Positions 46,672 to 54,414 of a stretch of 64,000 bases of DNA are shown piece after piece. Made by a program: the position numbers and the translations under genes. Source of the stretch: Paraburkholderia flava. Its GTDB lineage: Bacteria; Pseudomonadota; Gammaproteobacteria; Burkholderiales; Burkholderiaceae. The notes below the pieces were generated by a model. That model was not told the origin of the DNA. It was given only the letters and a program-made list of their open reading frames with translations, and did no database searches. The stretch spans positions 1,065,135 through 1,129,134 of the forward strand of contig NZ_SMRO01000002.1 of NCBI RefSeq assembly GCF_004359985.1, in the 5' to 3' direction. Each line of letters starts with the position of its first letter. The first letter of the stretch is position 1.

Positions 46672-48144
46672 ATGCGAAAAATTTTCTTCGGTGTACTGTG
46701 CGCATTCTCCGTGCTGCTGACCGCCTGCGGCGGCGGTGGCAGCGATAGCGGCTCGAGCCAGACCTCGTCGAGTGGTGGCTCGACCGGCGGTCTCGCGCCT
46801 CCCGCGAAGATCACGCTGAGCGCGGCCGCGCAGGTCGGCCAGCAACTGTTCTTCGACAAGAACCTGTCGAGCGGCAAGAACATGTCGTGCGCGACGTGTC
46901 ACAACCCGCAGTATGCGTACGGGCCGCCGAACAGCCTGTCGGTACAGCTCGGCTCCGATCCGTCGCAGGCGGGACAGCGCGCGGTGCCTTCGCTGCGCTA
47001 TAAATCGATGACGCCGCCGTACAACGACATCGCCGAGAACCCCGACGGCATCACGCAGAACGCGCCCGGCGGCGGCTTCATGGAAGACGGCCGCGCGACG
47101 ACGCTCGCCACGCAGCCGGCGCTGCCGCTGCTCAATCCGCTCGAAATGAACAATGCGTCGCCGGCCGTCGTCGTGCAGACCGTGCAGAGCGCGTCGTATG
47201 CGGCGCTGTTCCAGCAGGCCTTCGGCGCGGGCGTATTCTCCGACGCGAACGCGACGTTCACCGACGTCGGCGTCGCATTGCAGGCGTATCAGGTGGAAGA
47301 CCCGAGCTTCGCGCCGTACTCGAGCAAGTTCGATCTGTTCGAGTCGAACAAGATCGGCGGGACGCTGACGGCGGCGGAAATGCGCGGCCTCCAGCTCTTC
47401 AACGACACCGATAAGGGCGCAGGATGCGTGGCTTGCCACTATGCCGGCGCGAACTTCAACGGCTCGGTTGGTCTGATGACCGATTTCACGTACCAGGCGA
47501 TCGGCGCACCGCGTAACGACACGCAGATTCCTGGCAACCCTGATCCGATTCCGGCGAACACGAACGCATCGTTTGTCGACATGGGGCTGTGCGGTCCGCT
47601 CAACAACATTCATACGCCGGGTACGGCCAACAGCGGCGCCGGTCCGGATTCGATCACCGGCGTCAACGTGCCCGATCCGTACTGCGGCCGCTTCAAGGTG
47701 CCGACGCTGCGCAACGTCGCGACACGGACCGCACTGTTCCACAACGGCGTATTCCATTCGCTGACGCAGGTACTGAACTTCTACAACACCCGCGATACGA
47801 ACCCGGAATACTGGTATCCGAGCACCGGCGGCGATACGACGCACATGGTGCAGAACCCGTCGTATGCGCTGTTCCCGACGGCGGCGTCGGGCGCGACCGC
47901 GCAGTCCTTCAACGATCTGCCGGTCACGTTTCAAGGCAACATCGACGAAGAACTGCCGATGGGGCAAGGGCAGACCGACGCCGGCGGCACGACCGCTGCC
48001 GACGGTGCGAAGCCGCGTGCGATCCATTCGACGCCGCAGCTGACGCAGCAGAACATCGCCGATCTGGTCTGCTTCCTGAACACGCTGACCGACGGTTACC
48101 AGCCGCCCGCCACGCCGCCTGCGAGCGGTGCCTGTGTGAACTGA
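46672..48144 (+). CDS. Di-heme cytochrome c peroxidase / MauG-family lipoprotein
   Basis: 490 residues from the ATG at 46672. Signal with lipobox LLTACGG and anchor Cys19, then a Ser/Gly linker. Heme motifs CATCH at 73-77 and CVACH at 252-256; RFKVPTLRNVATRTALFHNG is the C-terminal block shared with the gene at 16131-17483. Periplasmic peroxidase or oxidase role by family. It follows a phosphoesterase gene, so the same two-family combination occurs twice in this window. Confidence 0.91.
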   Translation: MRKIFFGVLCAFSVLLTACGGGGSDSGSSQTSSSGGSTGGLAPPAKITLSAAAQVGQQLFFDKNLSSGKNMSCATCHNPQYAYGPPNSLSVQLGSDPSQAGQRAVPSLRYKSMTPPYNDIAENPDGITQNAPGGGFMEDGRATTLATQPALPLLNPLEMNNASPAVVVQTVQSASYAALFQQAFGAGVFSDANATFTDVGVALQAYQVEDPSFAPYSSKFDLFESNKIGGTLTAAEMRGLQLFNDTDKGAGCVACHYAGANFNGSVGLMTDFTYQAIGAPRNDTQIPGNPDPIPANTNASFVDMGLCGPLNNIHTPGTANSGAGPDSITGVNVPDPYCGRFKVPTLRNVATRTALFHNGVFHSLTQVLNFYNTRDTNPEYWYPSTGGDTTHMVQNPSYALFPTAASGATAQSFNDLPVTFQGNIDEELPMGQGQTDAGGTTAADGAKPRAIHSTPQLTQQNIADLVCFLNTLTDGYQPPATPPASGACVN

Positions 48145-48240
48145 CGATGAGCCCGCGCGGCTCGCCTGCAAGGGTGGCCGCGCGTTGCGATCTGTCTGTG
48201 CCTTATTTGCATCCCAGTCATTCAACTCGAGCAACACACC

Positions 48241-48912
48241 ATGATTCGACGTACCACTGCCGTCCGCCTCGCTTGCGGCGCGGCTGCGATGATTTCCCTT
48301 ACGCTGTTTGCCGGCTGCCACGATAAAAGCCAGGACGTCAGCCGCGAGAATTTCACGACCACGATCAACGATTTCCTCGCGAAACGCGGCCACCTGTGTC
48401 TCGCGAAATACGACTGGCCGATCTACGTGACGACCGACGACGTCGCCGCGGGCACGCGCGACGCGATCCAGATGCCAGTGCTCGAGAAGGTCGGCCTCGT
48501 CGCGGGCAAGACGATGACGGTCGAACGTACTGACCCGGCCGGCAAGAAGATCACCGCGACCGCGCGGCAGTATCAGTTGACCGACGAAGGCCAGAAATAC
48601 TATCTGCACGTTCCGGAAGTGGTCGCGACCGCGACCGGAAGCGTCACGCATCCGGCCGATTTCTGCGCGGCGACGCTGACGCTCGATAAGGTGGTCGGGT
48701 GGGAACGGCCCGCGCCGGTCGAGGGCAAGACCGCGACGTCGGTGATCTACACGTACAAGATCGAACCGGCGACGTGGGCGAAAGATGCCGACGTGCAGCG
48801 CGTGTTCCCGATGATTAAACGCGTCGTCGAAGGCGCGGGCACGATGCAGTTGCGCGAGGGCGTGCATCTGACGTCGGACGGCTGGGTGGCCGACGAAGTG
48901 ATGGCGCGTTGA
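48241..48912 (+). CDS. Small hypothetical lipoprotein
   Basis: 223 residues, lipoprotein signal ending MISLTLFAGC. The mature protein has no recognised domain; it has several aromatic-rich strands (LCLAKYDWPIYVTT, YYLHVPEVVATATG) and one other Cys pair (GHLCLAK, ADFCAAT). 96 bp after the peroxidase stop and ended by a terminator, so probably the last gene of a phosphoesterase-peroxidase-lipoprotein unit. Function unknown. Confidence 0.8.
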   Translation: MIRRTTAVRLACGAAAMISLTLFAGCHDKSQDVSRENFTTTINDFLAKRGHLCLAKYDWPIYVTTDDVAAGTRDAIQMPVLEKVGLVAGKTMTVERTDPAGKKITATARQYQLTDEGQKYYLHVPEVVATATGSVTHPADFCAATLTLDKVVGWERPAPVEGKTATSVIYTYKIEPATWAKDADVQRVFPMIKRVVEGAGTMQLREGVHLTSDGWVADEVMAR

Positions 48913-48929
48913 GGTTTCGGTAGAGAAGG

Positions 48930-48957
48930 GCGGGGCGTTTATATCGCCCCGCGTTTT
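48930..48957 (+). terminator. Intrinsic terminator after the lipoprotein gene
   Basis: GCGGGGCG (48930-48937) and CGCCCCGC (48945-48952) form an 8-bp stem with a 7-base loop, followed by GTTTT. It ends the transcript from the 44-49 kb cluster. Confidence 0.8.
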
Positions 48958-48976
48958 CGAGCCGCGTTTTTTAGCA

Positions 48977-49870
48977 CTAAGCCTGATCGCGTGGCACGAA
49001 GCGGCGCGTGCGAATCCACTTCGTCGCGACCCACTTCTCGCCTGCGCGTAGCGGGGTGCTCGCGTGCAGCGAGCCCGGATCGGACAGCCCGAAACGGTTG
49101 CCGTATTCGAAGTAGAGCGCGTGCCCGCGTTGCGGCGCCACCGACCAGCCGATCTGCGGAAACACGGTTTCGCCACCGCCGCCATCGACATCGTTCAGAT
49201 ACATCAACAGCGTGCCGACACGTTGACCGCTGCGCGCGATCGACTCGCGATTCGACGCGTTGTTCGCGACCAGATAGTCGACGTGCGGCGTCGATTCGGC
49301 GCCCGCTTCGTAATTCAATAGCTGCAGGCCTTCGCCGTTTTCGACGGGCAGCCCCGTGAGTTCCGCGATCCGCGCTTCGATGCGCGCGATCAGCGGCGTT
49401 TCGCCGAGACGAAAGAACATGCCGCTGCTGCTGCGATGCCCTGCGACGACATTGCGGCCTGTCACCGGATCGACGACGGTCGAGCGATTCAGGCGCGGGC
49501 GCGCGAGCGCGATCAGTTGTTCGCATTCGCTCGTGCTGAGAAAGTTGCCGAGCTGGATCGCGGCAGGCCGCTGCATTCTCGCGACGACCCGCACCTTGCG
49601 CTCGCCGACGGTAATCAGCGAACCGTCGGGCACGCGCAGCGACTCCAGTTCGTAGGTCACCGGCGCACCGCCGATTTCGAGCTTGTCGCCGGGCAACGCC
49701 GTGCCGTACAGAAACGCCGACGTGATCGCGTTGACCATCCCCGACGCGAGTTCGACCGGGTTCTTTCGATTGACCAGTTCCTGAACGATCGTCTGCGGAG
49801 GGACACCGCGTGTGAGGTTGTCGGCGATCCAGTCGCGGAGTTCGGTGGGGAAGGGGACGGTGATGGACAT
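48977..49870 (-). CDS. 2OG-Fe(II) oxygenase, prolyl-4-hydroxylase-like
   Basis: 297 residues from the ATG at 49870 (MSITVPFPTEL); upstream codons in the open frame look non-coding. The catalytic half has His196-x-Asp198 in TPHVDYL, His269 in SLHAST and a candidate 2-oxoglutarate-binding basic residue in GEKWVATKW. An N-terminal part of about 100 residues contains a region resembling the substrate-recognition segment of animal-type P4H. Hydroxylates proline or a related residue in an unknown target. Monocistronic. Confidence 0.9.
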   Translation of the reverse strand: MSITVPFPTELRDWIADNLTRGVPPQTIVQELVNRKNPVELASGMVNAITSAFLYGTALPGDKLEIGGAPVTYELESLRVPDGSLITVGERKVRVVARMQRPAAIQLGNFLSTSECEQLIALARPRLNRSTVVDPVTGRNVVAGHRSSSGMFFRLGETPLIARIEARIAELTGLPVENGEGLQLLNYEAGAESTPHVDYLVANNASNRESIARSGQRVGTLLMYLNDVDGGGGETVFPQIGWSVAPQRGHALYFEYGNRFGLSDPGSLHASTPLRAGEKWVATKWIRTRRFVPRDQA

Positions 49871-50040
49871 CGGGGCTCGGGGGTGGGCGACGCAGTGGGG
49901 TCGCATGATAGCGAGGTTGTGTGTCGTTCGTGCGTCGGAGTGGGTTTGCGATCGATCGTTTTCATCGTTCGCGTCGATAGATCGTCGACAATGAGCCACT
50001 CAAGCAATCACGATATGGGTGGAAAATTACGTCCACTGAA

Positions 50041-50430
50041 ATGCCGAGGATGGTCAAAAGCCAGGAAGCAATCGATGAATTTCTTCGGGAAACTCACGGC
50101 CTGCATGACTCATGCGTGACATCTGCCGAATTTCATGACGGACGGTTTGTAGACGAGTCCGGATCCATGCATTGTGAGCTTGGTGACCAGGCAACCGCGA
50201 TCCTGAAATTCGATCGTCAATCCGGGACAGGGACTGTGACGAGATACGTTCTGGTCTTTGAAGGTGTTCTTCACTTTGAGTACGTGCATGACGCAGCGGA
50301 CGACGGCATCATATTCTCGTGCGCGGTGTCGCTAACGACGGAAGGCGTTTGTTTCGCATGCAATCCGGAACACGGCAAACCGGTTCCGGTCGTACGCGCC
50401 AGATCGTTCGAGTACACGGTGTCCGGTTGA
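50041..50430 (+). CDS. Hypothetical protein
   Basis: 129 residues; ATG at 50041 or, three codons later, 50050. No recognised family. Mixed alpha/beta sequence (EAIDEFLRETHGLHDSCVTSAEF..., then TATILKFD-like and TRYVLVFEGVLHFEY strands), no signal peptide or membrane segment. The composition is less G/C-biased than the neighbours (frequent AAA, TTT, ATT codons), which may indicate recent acquisition. No partner gene such as a toxin is adjacent, so an immunity function cannot be claimed. It lies divergent from the hydroxylase gene. Confidence 0.7.
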   Translation: MPRMVKSQEAIDEFLRETHGLHDSCVTSAEFHDGRFVDESGSMHCELGDQATAILKFDRQSGTGTVTRYVLVFEGVLHFEYVHDAADDGIIFSCAVSLTTEGVCFACNPEHGKPVPVVRARSFEYTVSG

Positions 50431-50672
50431 CCGTTGAGACGACGGGGGGCGAGAACCACGTTGAAGGTTGACCCGGAGCGGCCATTCGTCGAATGTGCGT
50501 GAACATGCGGGGTAGTTCTTTCACGCCAACCCGTCGGCTCCGCATACATCGATCGAATTTGAATACGATCGCGCGTGTCATCGCGACCCTGTAATTGCGA
50601 CTTCGGCCTCTTGCCGACCGCATCGCTTTCAAACCGATGTGTGAGCTAGTAGAGCCACAAGGAGCAACGCCC

Positions 50673-51203
50673 ATGACCGCAAAAAATCCAGCCTACGTCG
50701 GGCATTGCCAATGTGGCACGGTCGAGATCAGCGCGTGGGCCCAACCGATGATGGTCAGTACGTGCTACTGCGACGACTGTCAGGCGGCAGGCCAACGTCA
50801 TGCGGCATCCGGCAGTTCAGCACCGATGTCGGGCGCCGACGGTGGCACGGAGTTCATGGTGTTTCGCCGTGGCAGCATTGCGTGTACACGGGGCGCGGAC
50901 CTGCTCCAGCCGGCGAAGCTGACCTCGCATACGAAGACCCGCCGGATGATCGCGAGTTGCTGTGCGACGCCGATGTACGTCGCCTTCGACGACAAACGAC
51001 CTTGGGTGTCGGCGTTCCGCGCGCCCTTCGGAGCGGATGCGCCGCCGGTTGAGATGCGGATCTGCACGCGGTTCAGGCGTGCGGAAGAAGCGGTCGATGA
51101 TGGTGTGCGAAGTCATTCCGGCTACCCTCCGGCGATGATGGTCCGGATTCTGGCTGCGTTGCCGGTCGTGCTGTTCAGCAAGTCGGTTGGGACTTTGCCT
51201 TAG
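50673..51203 (+). CDS. GFA / CENP-V-domain zinc protein
   Basis: 176 residues from the ATG at 50673 with AAGGAG ahead. The N-terminal GHCQCGTVEI and TCYCDDCQAAG, then ASCCATPMY, are the Cys motifs of the glutathione-dependent formaldehyde-activating enzyme fold, which binds two zinc ions. Its enzyme role in this family is disputed, and many members have unknown substrates. Stands alone, convergent with the TetR gene. Confidence 0.88.
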   Translation: MTAKNPAYVGHCQCGTVEISAWAQPMMVSTCYCDDCQAAGQRHAASGSSAPMSGADGGTEFMVFRRGSIACTRGADLLQPAKLTSHTKTRRMIASCCATPMYVAFDDKRPWVSAFRAPFGADAPPVEMRICTRFRRAEEAVDDGVRSHSGYPPAMMVRILAALPVVLFSKSVGTLP

Positions 51204-51274
51204 CGTGAGTGGTCGATGCGATCGCGTATGCGGATGTCTTGCTTCGCTCACGACACGCCGTTGCGCGCGATCCC

Positions 51275-51880
51275 TCAACGAAGCGCAGCCGCCACCGCCT
51301 CGTCAATCTGCAGCGCAAACCGCGCTTCAACATCGGGCACGGCGTAGCCGATCGACAGTTCCAGATACGCGTCGCCCAGCACCAGCTGAACGAATGTCGC
51401 CGCCCGCAATGCCGCAGTCGATTCATCAAACCGCTTGCGCAGAATTTTCGCAGCGAACGCGCGCACGACCTTCGCGCCATTTTCGTAAAACACCTGGCCG
51501 AGTTCCGGAAGACGTTCGGCCTCGGCGACGATGGCCCGGTACAGCCGCAGATAATCCGGCGCGATCAGGATTTGCGCCAGGACCCGCCCCAACTCGCGCA
51601 ACGCGACTTCGGGGGATTCATCGGGTTGCTCGTCCCGAGCGCCGGCAAGAAATCCACCCACCTGGCCGCACATCGAGCTCACCAGACCCACGAAGAGCGC
51701 CTCCTTCGACTTGAAGTGACGATAGACCGTCTGTTTGCCCACGCCGGCAGCCGAGGCGACATCGTCCATCGTTGCCAGACCGAACCCCTCGCGTAAAAAA
51801 ACGATTCTCGCGCCGTCAAGGATCGCGGATCGCTTGCGGTATTGCAGCGGGCTCAGGTCGGGGAGGGAAGAAGTGTCCAT
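51275..51880 (-). CDS. TetR/AcrR-family transcriptional regulator
   Basis: 201 residues. Helix-turn-helix: RSAILDGARIVFLREGFGLATMDDVASAAGVGKQTVYRHFKSKEALF at residues about 17-63, with a C-terminal domain like TetR_C_39-type regulators. Divergent from an SDR gene; an 11-bp perfect palindrome lies between the two starts and is its probable operator. Likely represses the SDR-DoxX pair and itself. Confidence 0.92.
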   Translation of the reverse strand: MDTSSLPDLSPLQYRKRSAILDGARIVFLREGFGLATMDDVASAAGVGKQTVYRHFKSKEALFVGLVSSMCGQVGGFLAGARDEQPDESPEVALRELGRVLAQILIAPDYLRLYRAIVAEAERLPELGQVFYENGAKVVRAFAAKILRKRFDESTAALRAATFVQLVLGDAYLELSIGYAVPDVEARFALQIDEAVAAALR

Positions 51881-51924
51881 CCCAGATAAATAGCAGATCG
51901 TCGAGTAGTTGACAAGACTGGTTA

Positions 51925-51952
51925 GTCTCGTTTAGATTCGCCTAAACGAGAC
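51925..51952. promoter_or_regulatory. Palindromic TetR operator candidate
   Basis: GTCTCGTTTAG (51925-51935) and CTAAACGAGAC (51942-51952) are perfect reverse complements with a 6-base centre. A further half-site AGTCTCGTT begins at 51958. The site lies between the TetR gene and the SDR gene, 44 bp upstream of the TetR ATG and about 57 bp before the preferred SDR start. Confidence 0.8.
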
Positions 51953-52008
51953 CAATGAGTCTCGTTCTTCCGATCATTCGATTTCGCGACCCATCATTGG
52001 AGAACGCT

Positions 52009-52932
52009 TTGAAACTGTTCATGACAGGCGGTACTGGTTTTATCGGGCAGGCGGTTGCGCGCAAGGCAATCGGCCTCGGCCATCAGGTGACGGCGCTGGT
52101 GCGCCAGGACAGCTCGGCGGCCGCCGGCGCGCTGGTACGTCTCGGTGTGCAACTGCATGTTGGCGATCTGCGTGAGCCGCAGTCTTTTGCGTCGACTGTC
52201 GGTGCCGCCGATGGCGTGGTGCACACCGCGTCGACCAACGATGCGTCCGCCGCTGCTGCCGACGAAGCCGCGGTCGTCGCGATGCTCGCGTATTTGCGTC
52301 CGGGTGCGGCGTTTGTCTACACGTCGGGCACCTGGGTCTACGGCAATACGGGAGGCGAGCCCGTGACCGAAGCGTCGGCACTGAACCCGACGCCGCTCGT
52401 CGCGTGGCGGCCGGCTGTCGAGCAACGTGTGCTGGCGCTCGCAGCGAGCCGCTCGATTGCCGCCGTGATTCTCAGGCCGGCGATGGTGCACGGCTACGGC
52501 GGCGGCGTATTCGGCATGCTGGCCGGCATGGCCCATCAGGCAGGCAGTGTGCGGATCGTCGGTGATGGTCGCAATCATTGGCCTGCCGTTCACGTCGATG
52601 ATCTCGCGACGGCTTACCTGAGCGCGGTGGAGCAGGCGGCAAGCGGGGGCGATCGAGTCGCGGGCCAGATCTTCAACGTGGTCGCGGAAGAGGCCGTTGC
52701 GCTTGCCGAAATAGGTGAAGCGATTCGGGCATCGGTCGGCGTCGACCGTGTCGATCCGTGGCCGCTCGACGATGCCCGTGAATCGCTTGGACCGTTCGCC
52801 GATGCACTGGCACTCGACCAGACAGTCAGCGGTCAGCACGCCCGGCGAGTGCTTGCGTGGCAACCTCACGGCCCTGGCCTGATTGCGGACCTCTCTGGAC
52901 ACACGAACGCTCAGCAAATCGACGGAGCATGA
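52009..52932 (+). CDS. SDR-family NAD(P)-dependent epimerase/reductase
   Basis: 307 residues if it begins at the TTG at 52009: GGAGAA lies 5 bases upstream and the protein then starts MKLFMTGGTGFIG, the usual form. The ATG at 51955 would place the operator-like palindrome almost on the start codon and adds an unlike extension. Rossmann motif TGGTGFIG at residues 6-13; YTSGTWVYGNT and HVDDLATAYLSAVE are typical of extended SDR enzymes. Substrate unknown. Its ATGA region links it to the DoxX gene. Probably repressed by the divergent TetR protein. Confidence 0.88.
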   Translation: MKLFMTGGTGFIGQAVARKAIGLGHQVTALVRQDSSAAAGALVRLGVQLHVGDLREPQSFASTVGAADGVVHTASTNDASAAAADEAAVVAMLAYLRPGAAFVYTSGTWVYGNTGGEPVTEASALNPTPLVAWRPAVEQRVLALAASRSIAAVILRPAMVHGYGGGVFGMLAGMAHQAGSVRIVGDGRNHWPAVHVDDLATAYLSAVEQAASGGDRVAGQIFNVVAEEAVALAEIGEAIRASVGVDRVDPWPLDDARESLGPFADALALDQTVSGQHARRVLAWQPHGPGLIADLSGHTNAQQIDGA

Positions 52933-52934
52933 CG

Positions 52935-53279
52935 ATGGTGTTGAACGGCGTATCTCTCGAATCGATTCTCGCGATGATCCTGACGGTTCTGTTTGCGGTG
53001 GCGGGCGTGGTCAATCTCGCAGGACGCGGCGCGGTGAAGAGCGACTTTGCGCGCTGGGGTTATCCGGCGTGGTTTCGCTTGCTCTGTGGCGCGCTTGAGC
53101 TGCTCAGTGCGGTACTTCTTTTTGGACAACACACCAGGGTGTTTGGGCTGACGCTGGCCGGAGCGATTATGGTCGGTGTGCTTTTTACGCTGTTGCGGAA
53201 CCGGGAGTCGTTCAAGCATCTTGCGCCGGCGGTGGTCTTTTCCGCTCTGATTGTGGTCACTTTTGCTGTTCGTGGTTGA
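52935..53279 (+). CDS. DoxX-family membrane protein
   Basis: 114 residues from the ATG at 52935 (GGAG 7 bases upstream; an ATG at 52929 overlaps the SDR stop). Four hydrophobic segments: MILTVLFAVAGVVNLAG, FRLLCGALELLSAVLL, FGLTLAGAIMVGVLFTLL and VVFSALIVVTFAV. DoxX-like proteins are small inner-membrane proteins of unclear, possibly redox-related, function. Co-transcribed with the SDR gene. Confidence 0.88.
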   Translation: MVLNGVSLESILAMILTVLFAVAGVVNLAGRGAVKSDFARWGYPAWFRLLCGALELLSAVLLFGQHTRVFGLTLAGAIMVGVLFTLLRNRESFKHLAPAVVFSALIVVTFAVRG

Positions 53280-53378
53280 GGCTTTCTTGCAGCCAGGCGA
53301 GTGAGCGCGGGACGCTAACAGGCCGCGTGGGCGATGCGCGCGCATCGCATCAGCGGCCAGGGGCACCGTGACGAACCG

Positions 53379-53834
53379 TTACGCCGCTTTGGCTGCGGTC
53401 ACCGTGACTTCAACAAGCCATCCAGGCTCTACCAGCCCCACGACTTGCGAGCGGGTGCGAGTGGGCAAGTTCGGTTGTGCCTGCGAGCCGAAATAGTCGA
53501 GATAAACACTCGAAAAACCTTCGTAGTCCGGCCTGCCGTTGTTCGCGGGATCGGCGACAAAGATGGCCTGCACGACAACGACGTCGTCCAATGCATAGCC
53601 CTTGCTGCTGAGGGTTTTGCTGATCTGATCCAGTATGCTTTTCGTTTGGGTTCGTGTATCGCCGAAGTAGGCCACCGTGCGTGGATCGGCATCGACGTTC
53701 GACGGCAACGCGCCGACGCCGCTCAACACGATGTACTTTGCGCCTGCGGGGATTTCGATTGCTTCCGAAAATTCTCTCGCCCACGCTTCCGTCAAGGCGC
53801 CCGGGGTTGCATGTCGTACGATGGCATCGCTCAT
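53379..53834 (-). CDS. RidA-family (YjgF/UK114) protein
   Basis: 151 residues from the ATG at 53834 (GGAG upstream); the open frame is longer but begins in non-coding sequence. Family features: YIVLSGVGALP, TRTQTKSILDQISKTLSSKGYALDDVVVVQAIFV and LPTRTRSQVVGL with the conserved Arg that holds the substrate carboxylate. RidA proteins deaminate reactive enamines/imines; this one is longer than canonical RidA and resembles the group of uncertain function. Convergent with the DoxX gene. Confidence 0.9.
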   Translation of the reverse strand: MSDAIVRHATPGALTEAWAREFSEAIEIPAGAKYIVLSGVGALPSNVDADPRTVAYFGDTRTQTKSILDQISKTLSSKGYALDDVVVVQAIFVADPANNGRPDYEGFSSVYLDYFGSQAQPNLPTRTRSQVVGLVEPGWLVEVTVTAAKAA

Positions 53835-54414
53835 GTGGTTCTCCGTGTTTGATAGGGGGACGGCAGTCTGCGTGAACGTAGCACTGTTGCTCGAAGGTCT
53901 GTCCGATAGCCCTGGAAAGGGCAATGATTTAATCCGCGAGGCCTCGCTCTTTAATGCCACGTCGCCAATGGAGTGAAGCATGCATCGATGCGAATCTCTT
54001 TCGATCGAAGCCATCACCGATAGCGGGCGTACCGTGAAAAGCCGTTTCGTCTACCGGCTTGCCCCGTGGTCTCCGCGTCGCGCGACAGCGCTACACAACC
54101 CGATTGCCGCGCTGCCGCACGCCACGCATCGCGCCCGCGACGGGTTCGTCCACGCTCCCCTCGTTTGACAAGCCCCCGCACGCCACACATACACGCCCAT
54201 CCCACGCGGTTCCCCGCCCCACGTGTTGTTTAATTCGAACGTCTGAGCGTTTGGTGCCGGCCCTCCAGGAATCTTGTCGGCAACGGGGCCACAAATAAAG
54301 ACAATCAAGGGCGAAGGTGGCCGCTTTTACGCCGCCGTATGAGCGCATACGCGCCGATACCGATAGATAGTCCAGTGTGCCGTTCCCGAGCGGACCGCAC
54401 AGGGAGGAGACGAA
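53835..54414. other. Intergenic region between RidA and the large duplicated protein gene
   Basis: 580 bp. Contains the leftward RidA promoter. A plus-strand frame at 53980-54168 (62 codons, MHRCESLSIEAITD...) has GGAG before its ATG, but the second half looks random, so it is at best a small or decayed gene. A GGGAGGAG ribosome binding site for the next gene lies at the right end. No terminator or RNA gene is seen. Confidence 0.45.

Noticed and set aside
44196..46883. An 895-codon frame antisense to the second phosphoesterase gene
   Set aside because: Arg/Val/His-rich shadow; the sense frame has a lipoprotein signal and family motifs.
53980..54168. A 62-codon frame with a GGAG site
   Set aside because: Only the first 30 residues look protein-like; kept as a note in the intergenic entry.
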